50,511 bases of DNA from Micromonospora coerulea (lineage in GTDB: Bacteria; Actinomycetota; Actinomycetes; Mycobacteriales; Micromonosporaceae), in contig NZ_JAEMUW010000033.1 in NCBI RefSeq assembly GCF_016598485.1, positions 1 through 50,511 on the forward strand, given 5' to 3'. Positions 7,539 through 17,224 of the stretch are shown here, in pieces (the stretch's first letter is position 1; the number at the start of each line of letters is the position of its first letter). The notes beneath the pieces were generated by a model. The model was not told the DNA's origin. It did no database searches and was given only the letters and a program-made list of their open reading frames with translations. The position numbers and the translations under genes were made by a program.

Positions 7539-10500
7539 ATGGCTGAGCCGAAGAGGCACGGCGCACGCCAGGACCTGCTGGCGAAGATGCTGGGCGAGCT
7601 GGGGCACGCCTCGGCCGCCGATGGGCGGCGGCGTCCGGCCACGATCCCCCGGGTCCTGCGGAGCGGGTCGCTGCCGTTGTCGTACGCCCAGGAACGGCTG
7701 TGGTTCTTCGAGCAGATGCGGCCCGGAACGGCCGTCTACCACATCCCGATGGTGTTCCGGCTGACGGGCCGGCTCGACGAGCCGAGGCTGCGCGCCGCGT
7801 TGTCCACGATGGTCGAGCGACACGAGGTGTTGCGGACCGTCCTCCGGTCGTTGGACAGCCGGGCTGCGCAGACCGTCCGGGATGCCATGGACCTCCCGTT
7901 CGAGACCGGCGAGGCGCCGACCGTGGCAGCCGCGCTGGAGCGTGTGCTGGCAGTGGCCAGCGCACCGTTCGACCTGGCCGACGGGCCGTTGCTGCGCGTG
8001 GTGCTGCAGCGGGTCGGGCCCGGCGAGTGGGTCCTTGGGGTCGTGCTGCACCACGTCGTCTTCGACGGCTGGTCGATGGGCGTGTTCGTACGTGAGCTGA
8101 CCACCCTTTACCAGGGCGGTCAGCTCGACCCTCTGCCGATCCAGTACGGCGACTACGCGGTCTGGCAACGGGACTGGTTCGCGTCCGGCGTCCTGGACGA
8201 GCAGCTCGACTATTGGCGCCAACGGCTGGCCGGCGCGCCGGCGGCCCTGGAACTGCCGACCGACCGTCCCCGCCCGCCGGTGCAGTCCTTCCGGGGTGCC
8301 CGTGAACAGGTGACGATCCCGGCGCACCTGACCGCCGCTGTCCGGCGGCTGTGCCAGGACGAGGGTGTCACGCCCTTCATGCTTCTGCTGACCGCCTTCA
8401 AGGTGCTGATTTCCCGGTACACCGGCCAGACCGACATCGTGGTGGGCGCGCCGATCGCCAACCGCGCTCGGGTCGAGACCGAGGCGCTGCTCGGCTACTT
8501 CATCAACACGGTCGTGCTGCGCACCGACCTGTCCGGCGAACCCACCGGCCGGGAGCTGCTGGCGCGGGTCCGCGACACCGCGTTGGGCGCGTACGCCCAC
8601 CAGGATCTGCCGTTCGAACGCCTCGTCGACGAGCTCCGGCCGGAGCGGGACCTCAGCCGCTCCGCCCTGTTCCAGACCCTGTTCGTGCTCCAGAACGCTC
8701 CCACGGGCAGGCTGGATCTGCCCGAGCTCGCCGTCGCGCCGCTGGCCGTGGACACCGGCATCGCCAAGTTCGACCTGACCTTCGACCTGCAGGAGGCCGG
8801 TGACCGGATCACCGGCGAAGTCGAGTACAGCACCGACCTGTTCGACCGGGACATCGTCCGCGGCCTCTTCGCCGCCTATATGACCCTGCTGACGGCCTTG
8901 ACGGCCGACCCCGGCGCGCCGGTCTCCCGTCTCCCGGTTCTCGACGAGGGGGCCCGGCTGCGGCTCGACGAACCCAACGCGACCGAACGCGAGTGGACCG
9001 GCGCGCGGCTGCTGCACGAGCTGGTCGAGGAGCAGGCGGGCCGTACGCCGGAAGCCACAGCCCTGATCTGCGGCGCCGAGCGGCTCACCTACCGCGACCT
9101 GAACTCCCGGGCCGACCGCCTCGCCCACCGGCTCCGTGAGCGGGGAGTCGGGCCGGACGTCGTCGTCGGTCTCTGCGTGGAGCGCTCCGCCGATCTGGTC
9201 ACGGGGCTCCTCGGCGTGCTGAAGGCCGGCGGCGCGTACCTGCCCATGGATCCGGATTATCCCACCGACCGGCTCACCTACATGGTCGAGGACTCCGGCA
9301 CCCGGGTCGTGCTGACCGACTCCGCACACGCCGGCCGGTTCGCCGCCCCGCACGTGACGCTGCTGGACGACCTGCTCGACGGGCCCGCCGGGCCGGAGCG
9401 GCGACCGGCAAGCGGGGCCGGTCCGGGGAACCTCGCCTACGTCATCTACACCTCCGGGTCGACCGGCCGGCCCAAGGGCGTGATGATCGAGCACCGGACG
9501 ATCGTCAACCACCTGCGCGGCACCATCGCACAGATCGGGTTCACCGCCGGGGACCGTCTGCTCGCGGTCACCACGGTCTCGTTCGACATCGCCGGCCTGG
9601 AGATCTTCGCACCGTTGTCGGTGGGTGCCACCTGCGTACTCACCGCGCCCGGCGAGTCGGCCGACGCGGCGGCGCTGATGCGGTTGCTGGACCGGCACGA
9701 CATCACGCTGATGCAGGCCACTCCGGCCACCTGGCGGCTGCTGCTCGACTCGGGCTGGGCCGGCCGGCCCGGTCTGCGGCTGCTCTGCGGCGGTGAGGCC
9801 TTCCCGCCGGACCTGGCCGCCGAGCTGACCGCCCGCACCGCCGAGGTGTGGAACATGTACGGCCCCACCGAGACCACCGTGTGGTCACTGACCACGTGTG
9901 TCGAGCCACCGGGTCCGGCGACCACCACCGTACCGATCGGCTCGCCGATGGCGAACACCCGGGGTTACATCGTCGACCGGCTCGGCCGGCGGGTGCCGCC
10001 CGGGGTCACCGGCGAGTTGCTGATCGGCGGGCACGGCGTGGCCCGCGGCTACCTCGGCCGTCCAGGGCTGACCGCCGAGCGCTTCGTCCCCGACGTCCAC
10101 GGCGGCCGGCCGGGTGAGCGGCTGTACCGCACCGGCGACCTGGTCAGGCAACGTCCGGACGGCCGGCTGGAGTTCCTCGGCCGCGTCGACCATCAGGTCA
10201 AGCTCAGGGGCTTCCGGATCGAGCTCGGCGAGATCGAGGCCGCGTTGAGCCGGCAGGAGCACGTCCGCGCCTGTGCGGTCGTGCTGCGTGAGGACAAGCC
10301 GGGCGACCGGCGCCTGGTCGGCTACCTGGTCGGCGACAACGTCGATCTCTCGGTCTCCGCCATCCGCGACGACCTCAAGCGGCAGTTGCCCGACTACATG
10401 ATCCCGTCCGCCCTAGTGGTCCTCGACGCACTGCCGTTGACCGCGAACGGCAAGGTGGACCGCACGTCGCTGCCCGCACCGGCTACCGGACGCGACCAGC

Positions 10501-13500
10501 TCGGCACGCCGTTCACGCCGGCTGTCACCGCCACCGAACGGGTGCTGGCCGGGATCTGGGCGGAGGTGCTCGGCGTGCCCGCCGACCAGGTCGGTGTGCA
10601 CGACAACTTCTTCGAGCTCGGCGGCAACTCCCTGCTCGCGGTCGCCTTGGTGTCCCGGATCTCGACGGCGGTGGACGTCCGGGTACCGCTGCAGGATCTC
10701 TTCGCGCGGCCCACGGTCGCCGCGGTCGTCGCAATGCTGGCCGCACGGCCGGGTGGGGCGGAGGAGGACGTCCCCACCGCCGCGCAGTGGAAGGCCGGCA
10801 CCATTGCGAGGGTGCCTCGGGACGGGTCCCTACCGCTGTCGTTCGCGCAGGAGCGGCTCTGGTTCTTCGAGCAGTTGCGGCCGGGCACGGCGGTCCACCA
10901 CGTCCCCGCGGTCTTCCGGCTGCGCGGCAGGCTGGACGAGCGGAAGCTGCGAGACGCACTGGCCGGTGTGGTAGCGCGGCACGAGGTGCTGCGCACCGTC
11001 TATCCGGCGGTGGACGGCAAGGCCGGACAGGTGATCCTGGACGACGTCGACCTGCCGTTCGAGACCGACGCTCTGTCCGGTCTCGGCGTGGCAGCGTTCG
11101 ACGCCGCGCTTCGGCGCACGGAGTCGGTTGCCGCGGCCGGCTTCGACCTGACGACCGGTCCGCTGCTGCGCGCGCTGCTGCTCCGGATAGGCGCGGAGGA
11201 TCACCTCTTCGCGGTCGTCATGCACCACATCGTGTTCGACGCCTGGACCATGGGTGTGTTCGTCCGTGAGCTGACCCAGCTCTACCAGGGCGATCGGCCT
11301 GCGCCGCTGACCGTCCAGTACGCGGACTACGCGGTGTGGCAGCGCCGTCTGCTTGAGTCCGGCGAACTGGACGCCGAGGCGGCGTACTGGCGGGAGCGCC
11401 TGGCTGGGGCACCCGCCCTGCTGGAGCTGCCCACCGACCGGCCGCGTCCGCCGGTGCAGTCGTTCCAGGGTGACCGCCGGACGTTGGTCCTTCCGACGCC
11501 ACTGACCGCAGCAGTACGGCGTACGGCGCACAGCGAGGGCGTGACCACCTTCATGCTGCTGCTGACCGCGTTCAAGCTCGTCCTGTCCCGCTACAGCGGG
11601 CAGACGGACATCGTGGTCGGGGCGCCCATCGCCGGCCGCACCCACATCGACACCGAGCCGCTGATCGGCTTCTTCATCAACACCCTGGCGCTCCGCACCG
11701 ATCTGTCCGGCGACCCCACCGTGCGAGAGCTGCTGGCCCGGGTGCGGGAGACCACGCTGGGCGGCCTGGCCCACCAGGAGCTGCCGTTCGAGCGGCTGGT
11801 CGACGAACTTCAGCCACGCCGCGACCTGAGCCACTCACCGCTCTTCCAAGTGCTGCTGAACTACCAGGACGAGGCGGAGATCGACGTACAGGCCGGGGGC
11901 GTGCACTGGTCCGTCGAGCCGGACTCGACCCGGGCGTCCAACTTCGACCTGACCCTGTACGCCCTGGAGAAAGCCGCCGGGCTGGAGCTGGCCGTCGCGT
12001 ACAGCGCCGACCTGTTCGACGCCGACCGGATCCAGGTGCTGCTCGGCCACCTGGTGGAGGCGCTCCGGTTCGTCACCGCCGCCCCGGAGAGCCCCGTCTC
12101 GGCCCTGCACCTGACCGGGCCGGCCGGGACGGAGAACGCCCCGGCGGCCGGCGGCGAGGAGCTCGCGGCGGCGTTCGCGCGGCAGGCCGGCTTGCATCCC
12201 GGACGCGTCGCGCTCGTCGACCGGTCCGGCCCGCGCACCTACCGCCAACTGGCCGGTGACATCGAGGATCTGGTCGCCCGGCTCCGGGAGCTGGGCGTCG
12301 GCCGCCGCGATCGGCTGCGGATCACCTGCCGCCGCGACCACCGCATGGTGGTCGGCCTGCTGGCGGCCGCCGGCATCGGCTGCACAGCGGTGCTGGTGAG
12401 CGACAGGCTGCCGGACGGCCGGCTGGAGCGCCTCGACGCGGCCGCCCGCCCGACGGTCCGCCTGCTCCCGGACGGCGACTCAGGGCTGCGTATCGAACCG
12501 GCGGACGAGCGGGTGCCCGGTCCGGAGGGCTTCGGTTACGTGCTCTTCACCTCCGGCAGCACAGGCATGCCGAAGGCCGTCCTCGCCGACGGCTGGCCGC
12601 TGTCAGCGTTCCTCGACTGGTATCGCGAGGAATTCGCCCTCACGGACGCCGACCGGTTCGCCGTGCTCTCCGCCTCGGGTCACGACCCGCTCCTGCGTGA
12701 CGTGCTGACGCCCCTGGTGGTCGGCGCCACCAGTTACTGGCCGGAGGAGGAGGTGCTGCGGGACCCGGCCCGGCTGCTGTCCTGGCTTGCCGGGCACGGC
12801 ATCACCGTACTCAATCTCAGTCCCGCCCTGGGCGGCATGCTACGGACCGTCTCGGGCGCGCACCCGGTGCCATCGGTACGCCTGGTGGGCAGCGGGGGCG
12901 ACGTCCTGACCGCTCCCCTGGTCCAGGATCTGCGCCGGCTGTTCCCTGCGGCAGAAGTAGCGAACTACTACGGCGCGACCGAGACACCGCAGGTGGTCAG
13001 TTGCCACCGCGTGCCCGGGGACGCCGCGACAGGCTCCGTGCCGCTGGGCCGTGGCGCCAACGGTGCGGTGCTGGAGATCCGCCGCCCCGACGGGGTGCCC
13101 GCGGGCACCAGCGAGCTGGGCGAGATCCATGTCCGCAGTCGGCGCCTGGCCCGGGGATACCTGGAATCCACCGTGGATGGCCTGGTCGTCCGCCCACTCG
13201 GCACCGCCGGAACAGACAGCTATCCGACCGGAGATCTCGGCAGGTACCGCCCGGACGGGCTCATCGACTTCCACGGCCGGCGTGACCGGCAGGCGAAGGT
13301 GCGCGGCTATCGCATCGAGCCGGCCGACATCGAGGCGGCGCTGGCCGCACTGCCGCACGTCGCCGAGTCGGCGGTGGCCGTCGAGCCCGGCACCGATTGG
13401 CTCTTCGCCTGTGCCGTGCTCGACCACCGACCGGCGGACGTGGACCGGCTGCGGGATGAGCTCCGCAATCAGCTACGGGCCCAGCTGCCCGAATACATGC

Positions 13501-13916
13501 TTCCACAGTTGGTGCTGACGCATGATCCGCTGCCGCGGCTGGCCACCGCAAAGGTGGATACCGCGTCGCTGGTCCCCTTCGCCCGGGAGCGTTTCGCCGC
13601 GGGCCGGGCAAAGGCCGAGCCGGGCAGCCCGCTGGAGCTGATCCTCGCCGAGGTGTGGACCAGCACGCTCGAGGTCGCGCCCGCGCGGCTGGACGAGAGC
13701 TTCTTCGACACCGGGAACTCGCTGCTGCTCACCCAGTTCGTGGCACGGGTCAACGCGGTTCTCGGGCCGCACCTGGCGGTGGCCGACGCGTTCCACAACC
13801 CCACCGTCGCTGCGCTGAGCAAGCTGCTGGCCGGCACCCCGGCCGAGCACGCCGCCCGGGAGCTCCTCGCCGACGTGCAGGCCGAACTGAAGCAGGAAGA
13901 GGGATCACCGCTATGA
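7539..13916 (+). CDS. NRPS, two modules: C-A(Gly)-T-C-A(Lys2-like)-T
   Basis: A 2,125-residue synthetase. Module 1: C domain about 45-480 with HHVVFDG at 171; A domain about 500-990 (YTSGSTGRPKG near 637, FDIAGLEIF near 682, NMYGPTETT); T domain Ser1031 in FFELGGNSL. The hand-derived code DILQLGMVWK is one or two changes from the known glycine code DILQLGLIWK, so Gly is a strong prediction. Module 2: C domain about 1110-1530 with HHIVFDA (1229-1235), the last Gly of HHxxxDG being Ala. The divergent A domain is about 1545-1990 (FTSGSTGMPKA near 1670, GHDPLLRD near 1715, YYGATETPQ), with code DPRNGGYQVK. The HDPxxRD motif and the DPR/EPRN code are those of fungal Lys2 and the aminoadipate domain of ACV synthetase, which activate a side-chain carboxyl. 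T domain 2 has Ser2061 in FFDTGNSLL, one residue shorter than FFxLGGxS. The stop overlaps the next ATG (ATGA). Confidence 0.96.
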   Translation: MAEPKRHGARQDLLAKMLGELGHASAADGRRRPATIPRVLRSGSLPLSYAQERLWFFEQMRPGTAVYHIPMVFRLTGRLDEPRLRAALSTMVERHEVLRTVLRSLDSRAAQTVRDAMDLPFETGEAPTVAAALERVLAVASAPFDLADGPLLRVVLQRVGPGEWVLGVVLHHVVFDGWSMGVFVRELTTLYQGGQLDPLPIQYGDYAVWQRDWFASGVLDEQLDYWRQRLAGAPAALELPTDRPRPPVQSFRGAREQVTIPAHLTAAVRRLCQDEGVTPFMLLLTAFKVLISRYTGQTDIVVGAPIANRARVETEALLGYFINTVVLRTDLSGEPTGRELLARVRDTALGAYAHQDLPFERLVDELRPERDLSRSALFQTLFVLQNAPTGRLDLPELAVAPLAVDTGIAKFDLTFDLQEAGDRITGEVEYSTDLFDRDIVRGLFAAYMTLLTALTADPGAPVSRLPVLDEGARLRLDEPNATEREWTGARLLHELVEEQAGRTPEATALICGAERLTYRDLNSRADRLAHRLRERGVGPDVVVGLCVERSADLVTGLLGVLKAGGAYLPMDPDYPTDRLTYMVEDSGTRVVLTDSAHAGRFAAPHVTLLDDLLDGPAGPERRPASGAGPGNLAYVIYTSGSTGRPKGVMIEHRTIVNHLRGTIAQIGFTAGDRLLAVTTVSFDIAGLEIFAPLSVGATCVLTAPGESADAAALMRLLDRHDITLMQATPATWRLLLDSGWAGRPGLRLLCGGEAFPPDLAAELTARTAEVWNMYGPTETTVWSLTTCVEPPGPATTTVPIGSPMANTRGYIVDRLGRRVPPGVTGELLIGGHGVARGYLGRPGLTAERFVPDVHGGRPGERLYRTGDLVRQRPDGRLEFLGRVDHQVKLRGFRIELGEIEAALSRQEHVRACAVVLREDKPGDRRLVGYLVGDNVDLSVSAIRDDLKRQLPDYMIPSALVVLDALPLTANGKVDRTSLPAPATGRDQLGTPFTPAVTATERVLAGIWAEVLGVPADQVGVHDNFFELGGNSLLAVALVSRISTAVDVRVPLQDLFARPTVAAVVAMLAARPGGAEEDVPTAAQWKAGTIARVPRDGSLPLSFAQERLWFFEQLRPGTAVHHVPAVFRLRGRLDERKLRDALAGVVARHEVLRTVYPAVDGKAGQVILDDVDLPFETDALSGLGVAAFDAALRRTESVAAAGFDLTTGPLLRALLLRIGAEDHLFAVVMHHIVFDAWTMGVFVRELTQLYQGDRPAPLTVQYADYAVWQRRLLESGELDAEAAYWRERLAGAPALLELPTDRPRPPVQSFQGDRRTLVLPTPLTAAVRRTAHSEGVTTFMLLLTAFKLVLSRYSGQTDIVVGAPIAGRTHIDTEPLIGFFINTLALRTDLSGDPTVRELLARVRETTLGGLAHQELPFERLVDELQPRRDLSHSPLFQVLLNYQDEAEIDVQAGGVHWSVEPDSTRASNFDLTLYALEKAAGLELAVAYSADLFDADRIQVLLGHLVEALRFVTAAPESPVSALHLTGPAGTENAPAAGGEELAAAFARQAGLHPGRVALVDRSGPRTYRQLAGDIEDLVARLRELGVGRRDRLRITCRRDHRMVVGLLAAAGIGCTAVLVSDRLPDGRLERLDAAARPTVRLLPDGDSGLRIEPADERVPGPEGFGYVLFTSGSTGMPKAVLADGWPLSAFLDWYREEFALTDADRFAVLSASGHDPLLRDVLTPLVVGATSYWPEEEVLRDPARLLSWLAGHGITVLNLSPALGGMLRTVSGAHPVPSVRLVGSGGDVLTAPLVQDLRRLFPAAEVANYYGATETPQVVSCHRVPGDAATGSVPLGRGANGAVLEIRRPDGVPAGTSELGEIHVRSRRLARGYLESTVDGLVVRPLGTAGTDSYPTGDLGRYRPDGLIDFHGRRDRQAKVRGYRIEPADIEAALAALPHVAESAVAVEPGTDWLFACAVLDHRPADVDRLRDELRNQLRAQLPEYMLPQLVLTHDPLPRLATAKVDTASLVPFARERFAAGRAKAEPGSPLELILAEVWTSTLEVAPARLDESFFDTGNSLLLTQFVARVNAVLGPHLAVADAFHNPTVAALSKLLAGTPAEHAARELLADVQAELKQEEGSPL

Positions 13917-16900
13917 CCGACCTTCGCCCCGACCGGACCGTCGCCCCGGACCGGCTGCGCGGAAAGCTGGCCGACCGGCTCTCCCATCTGATGGCCTCGG
14001 GCGGGCCGGCTCGGATCCCGCGCCGCCCCGCCGGGGCAACGCCACCGCTGACCAGCGGGCAGCGCCGGCTCTGGTTCTTCGAGCAGTTGGACCCCGGAAC
14101 CGCCGCCTACCATATTCGGCTGGTGCTGCGGTTGCGCGGCGATCTGGACGAGCCGGCGCTGCGGGCCGCGCTGGACGGCGTGGTCGCCCGGCACGAGGTG
14201 TTGCGCACGACGTTCCCGGCGGTTGACGGAAGCCCGGTGCAATCCGCGGCGGACAAGGCCGACGTCCCGTTCGACGTAGCCGAGGTGCGGTCGGCCGAGG
14301 ACGGGCTCGACTGGATTAGGGTCACCGCGGCGGAGCCGTTCGACCTGGCCACCGGGCCGCTGCTGCGCGCCCTGCTGGTGCGGGTGACCGGCGACGAGTG
14401 GCTGTTCGCGGTGACGATGCACCACATCGTCTCCGACGGCTGGTCCATGAGGCTCTTCGTCCGCGAGCTGACCGCCCTGTATGGGGGCGGCAGCCTGGAG
14501 CCGTTGCCTGTTCAGTACGGCGACTACGCCGCATGGCAACACCAATGGCTCGGCTCGGGCGTGACCGACCGGCAGCTCGAGTACTGGCGCAGCCAGCTGG
14601 CCGGCGCACTCGCCGTCCTGGAACTGCCGACCGACCGGCCGCGCCCGGCGGTGCGGTCATACCGGGGTGCCCGGGAGCCGGTCGAGATTCCCACGGCTTT
14701 GACGGCGGCCGTCCGGCAGCTGTGCCAGGACGAGGGGGTGACCGTCTTCATGCTGTTGCTGGCCGCGTACAAGCTGCTGCTGTCCCGCTTCAGCGGGCAG
14801 ACGGACGTGGTGGTCGGCGCGCCGATCGCCGGACGGGCCCAGGTGGGCACTGAGTCCCTCATCGGCTTCTTCGTCAACACCCTCGTCCTGCGAACCAGCC
14901 TGGCCGGCAACCCCACCGGCCGGGAGCTGCTGGCCCGGGTCAGGAACACCGCGCTGGGCGCGTACGCGCACCAGGATCTGCCGTTCGAACGCCTCGTCGA
15001 CGAGTTGCAGCCGGACCGCGACCTGAGCCATTCCCCCTTGTTCCAGGCACTGTTCGTGCTGCAGAACGCCCCCGGTGAGACACCGCAGCTGCCCGGCCTC
15101 GCCGTGGAACCGGTTCCGCAGGACGGCGGCACCGCCAAGTTCGATCTCAGTCTCGACCTGCAGGAGATCGGCGACCGGATCGTCGGCAGCCTCGAATACC
15201 GCACCGATCTGTTCGAGCGCGGCACCGTGCAGAACCTGCTGGCCTCCTACCTGACCTTGTTGGCCTCGCTCACCGAGACCCCGGACACGCCGGTCCTCCG
15301 GCTCCCGATCATCGAGCCGGGCCGGTACGCCGAGCTGACCGCCGCACCGCAGGCCCCGGCCCTGCCGGACAGGTGCCTGCACGAGGTGTTCGAGGAGCAG
15401 GTGGACCGCGCGCCGGAGGCGGTCGCCGTGGTATGCGGGAACGACCGGCTGACGTACCGAGAGCTGGACGACAGGGCGAACCTGCTGGCCCATTGGCTGC
15501 GCGAGCGGGGCGCCGGACCGGACACTCTGGTCGGGCTCTGCGTCGAACGTTCCGTCACGATGGTGGTCGCGGTGCTGGCCGTTCTCAAGGCCGGCGCGGC
15601 GTACCTGCCCATGGATCCGGCGCACCCGGCCGACCGGCTCACCTACACGGTGCGGGACGCCGGTGCCCGCCTCGTGCTGACGGAGGGGCACCTGGCCGGC
15701 CGGTTCACCGGATGTACGCAGGTCACCGTCCTGGAAGAGCTGCTGCCCACGCTCCCCGAGCAGTCCGCACGGCCGGCCGGGCAAGCGACCGCGGACAACC
15801 TGGCGTACGTTATCTATACCTCCGGGTCGACCGGCCGGCCCAAGGGAGTCATGATCGAGCACCGGCAGGTGCACGGCTTGTTCGCCGGCGCCCGCCGCCA
15901 TATGGATCTGCGCTCGGACGACACCTGGCTGCTCGCCCACTCGATCGCGTTCGACGTGTCGGTCTGGGAGCTCTGGGGCGCCTTCCTGCACGGCGGGCGG
16001 CTCATGGTCGCCACTGCGGAGCAGGTCAAGGACCCCTTCGCGATGGAGGCGCTGGTCACTGGCGAGCGGGTGACCCGGCTGGGACTCACCCCGACCGCCT
16101 GCGCCAGCCTGGTCGCCACGCTGCCCGGGTTGGGGCCGCTGTCCCGGTCCCTGCGGTCGATCGTGTTCGCCGGCGAAGCGCTGTCGGCCACCGTGCTGGC
16201 CGCTGTCACCGCGCCGGACTGGTCACCGGAAGCACGCGTGGTGAACATGTACGGCACGACCGAGACGACCGTGCACGCGTCCTACTTCGAGGTCGACCCG
16301 GTGCACGCCCTGGCCGAGGTCAACCACGCCGGCGGTCCGCTGCCCGGCTACCGCTTCCACGTGGTCGACGCGCTTGGTCAACTGGTCCCGCCCGGGGTCG
16401 CCGGCGAGCTGCTGATCGGCGGCAGCGGCGTGGCGCGCGGCTACCTCGGCCGCCCGGCCCTGACCGCGGAGCGCTTCGTCCCCGACTCGTTCGGCGGACC
16501 GCCGGGCGATCGGCTCTACCGCACCGGCGACCTGGTCCGTCAACTTGCCGATGGCGGCCTGGAATACCTCGGCCGGATCGATCACCAGGTCAAGCTCCGC
16601 GGGTTCCGGATCGAGCTCGGCGAAATCGAGGCGGTGCTGGCTCGCCGCGCGGAGGTACGCGCCTGCGCGGTCGTTCTCCGCGAGGACACCCCCGGGGACA
16701 GGCGGCTGGTCGCGTATCTGGTCGGTGAGCCGGAGCGGATCTCGGTGACGGCGCTCCGTGACGAGCTGCGCCGGGAGCTGCCCGACTACATGGTTCCGGC
16801 AGCGCTGGTGGTTCTCAGTGAGCTGCCCCGGACCCCCAACGGGAAGATCGACCGGGCGGTGCTGCCGGCCCCCGAGACCGGCCGCGACCAGGTCGACACC

Positions 16901-17224
16901 CCACTGGTCGCGCCCCGCACCGAAGCGGAACGCACCCTCGCCGCGGTCTGGGCGCAGGTGCTCAACCTGCCGGTCGAGCAGATCGGCGTGCACGACAACT
17001 TCTTCGACCTTGGCGGCGACTCTCTGCGTACCGCCCGTGTCGTGGCGCTGCTGCGCAACGAGCGACTGGCCCTACCGCTGCGCGACATGTTCACCCAGCA
17101 GACCATCGCCGGTCAGGCGCTCCGGCTGGTCGCGGCAGAGCCGGAGGAGCGGCCCGCCACCGCCCCGTTCGCGCTGCTCGACCCCGCGGACCTGGCCAAG
17201 CTGCGGCACCGGGGTGCGCGATGA
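13913..17224 (+). CDS. NRPS, single module C-A-T
   Basis: A 1,103-residue module translationally coupled (ATGA) to the preceding synthetase. An open frame extends further upstream, but the ATG at 13913 starts the protein that aligns. C domain about 40-480 with HHIVSDG (170-176). A domain about 490-990: YTSGSTGRPKG near 635, AFDVSVWELW, NMYGTTETTVH, and GKIDRAVLP. T domain Ser1037 in FFDLGGDSL. The hand-derived code is DVWGVAMVHK. DxW...MVHK and the TTETTVH context resemble Thr-type domains (DFWNIGMVHK), but positions 278, 299 and 301 differ, so Thr or another hydroxy or polar residue is only tentative. The last residues overlap the start of the type II thioesterase. Confidence 0.95.
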   Translation: MTDLRPDRTVAPDRLRGKLADRLSHLMASGGPARIPRRPAGATPPLTSGQRRLWFFEQLDPGTAAYHIRLVLRLRGDLDEPALRAALDGVVARHEVLRTTFPAVDGSPVQSAADKADVPFDVAEVRSAEDGLDWIRVTAAEPFDLATGPLLRALLVRVTGDEWLFAVTMHHIVSDGWSMRLFVRELTALYGGGSLEPLPVQYGDYAAWQHQWLGSGVTDRQLEYWRSQLAGALAVLELPTDRPRPAVRSYRGAREPVEIPTALTAAVRQLCQDEGVTVFMLLLAAYKLLLSRFSGQTDVVVGAPIAGRAQVGTESLIGFFVNTLVLRTSLAGNPTGRELLARVRNTALGAYAHQDLPFERLVDELQPDRDLSHSPLFQALFVLQNAPGETPQLPGLAVEPVPQDGGTAKFDLSLDLQEIGDRIVGSLEYRTDLFERGTVQNLLASYLTLLASLTETPDTPVLRLPIIEPGRYAELTAAPQAPALPDRCLHEVFEEQVDRAPEAVAVVCGNDRLTYRELDDRANLLAHWLRERGAGPDTLVGLCVERSVTMVVAVLAVLKAGAAYLPMDPAHPADRLTYTVRDAGARLVLTEGHLAGRFTGCTQVTVLEELLPTLPEQSARPAGQATADNLAYVIYTSGSTGRPKGVMIEHRQVHGLFAGARRHMDLRSDDTWLLAHSIAFDVSVWELWGAFLHGGRLMVATAEQVKDPFAMEALVTGERVTRLGLTPTACASLVATLPGLGPLSRSLRSIVFAGEALSATVLAAVTAPDWSPEARVVNMYGTTETTVHASYFEVDPVHALAEVNHAGGPLPGYRFHVVDALGQLVPPGVAGELLIGGSGVARGYLGRPALTAERFVPDSFGGPPGDRLYRTGDLVRQLADGGLEYLGRIDHQVKLRGFRIELGEIEAVLARRAEVRACAVVLREDTPGDRRLVAYLVGEPERISVTALRDELRRELPDYMVPAALVVLSELPRTPNGKIDRAVLPAPETGRDQVDTPLVAPRTEAERTLAAVWAQVLNLPVEQIGVHDNFFDLGGDSLRTARVVALLRNERLALPLRDMFTQQTIAGQALRLVAAEPEERPATAPFALLDPADLAKLRHRGAR

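Noticed and set aside
7533..9698. 721-codon minus-strand frame opposite NRPS1, and similar long antisense frames elsewhere
   Set aside because: These mirror the codon pattern of GC-rich plus-strand genes and are rich in His/Arg/Gly/Gln without any domain signature.
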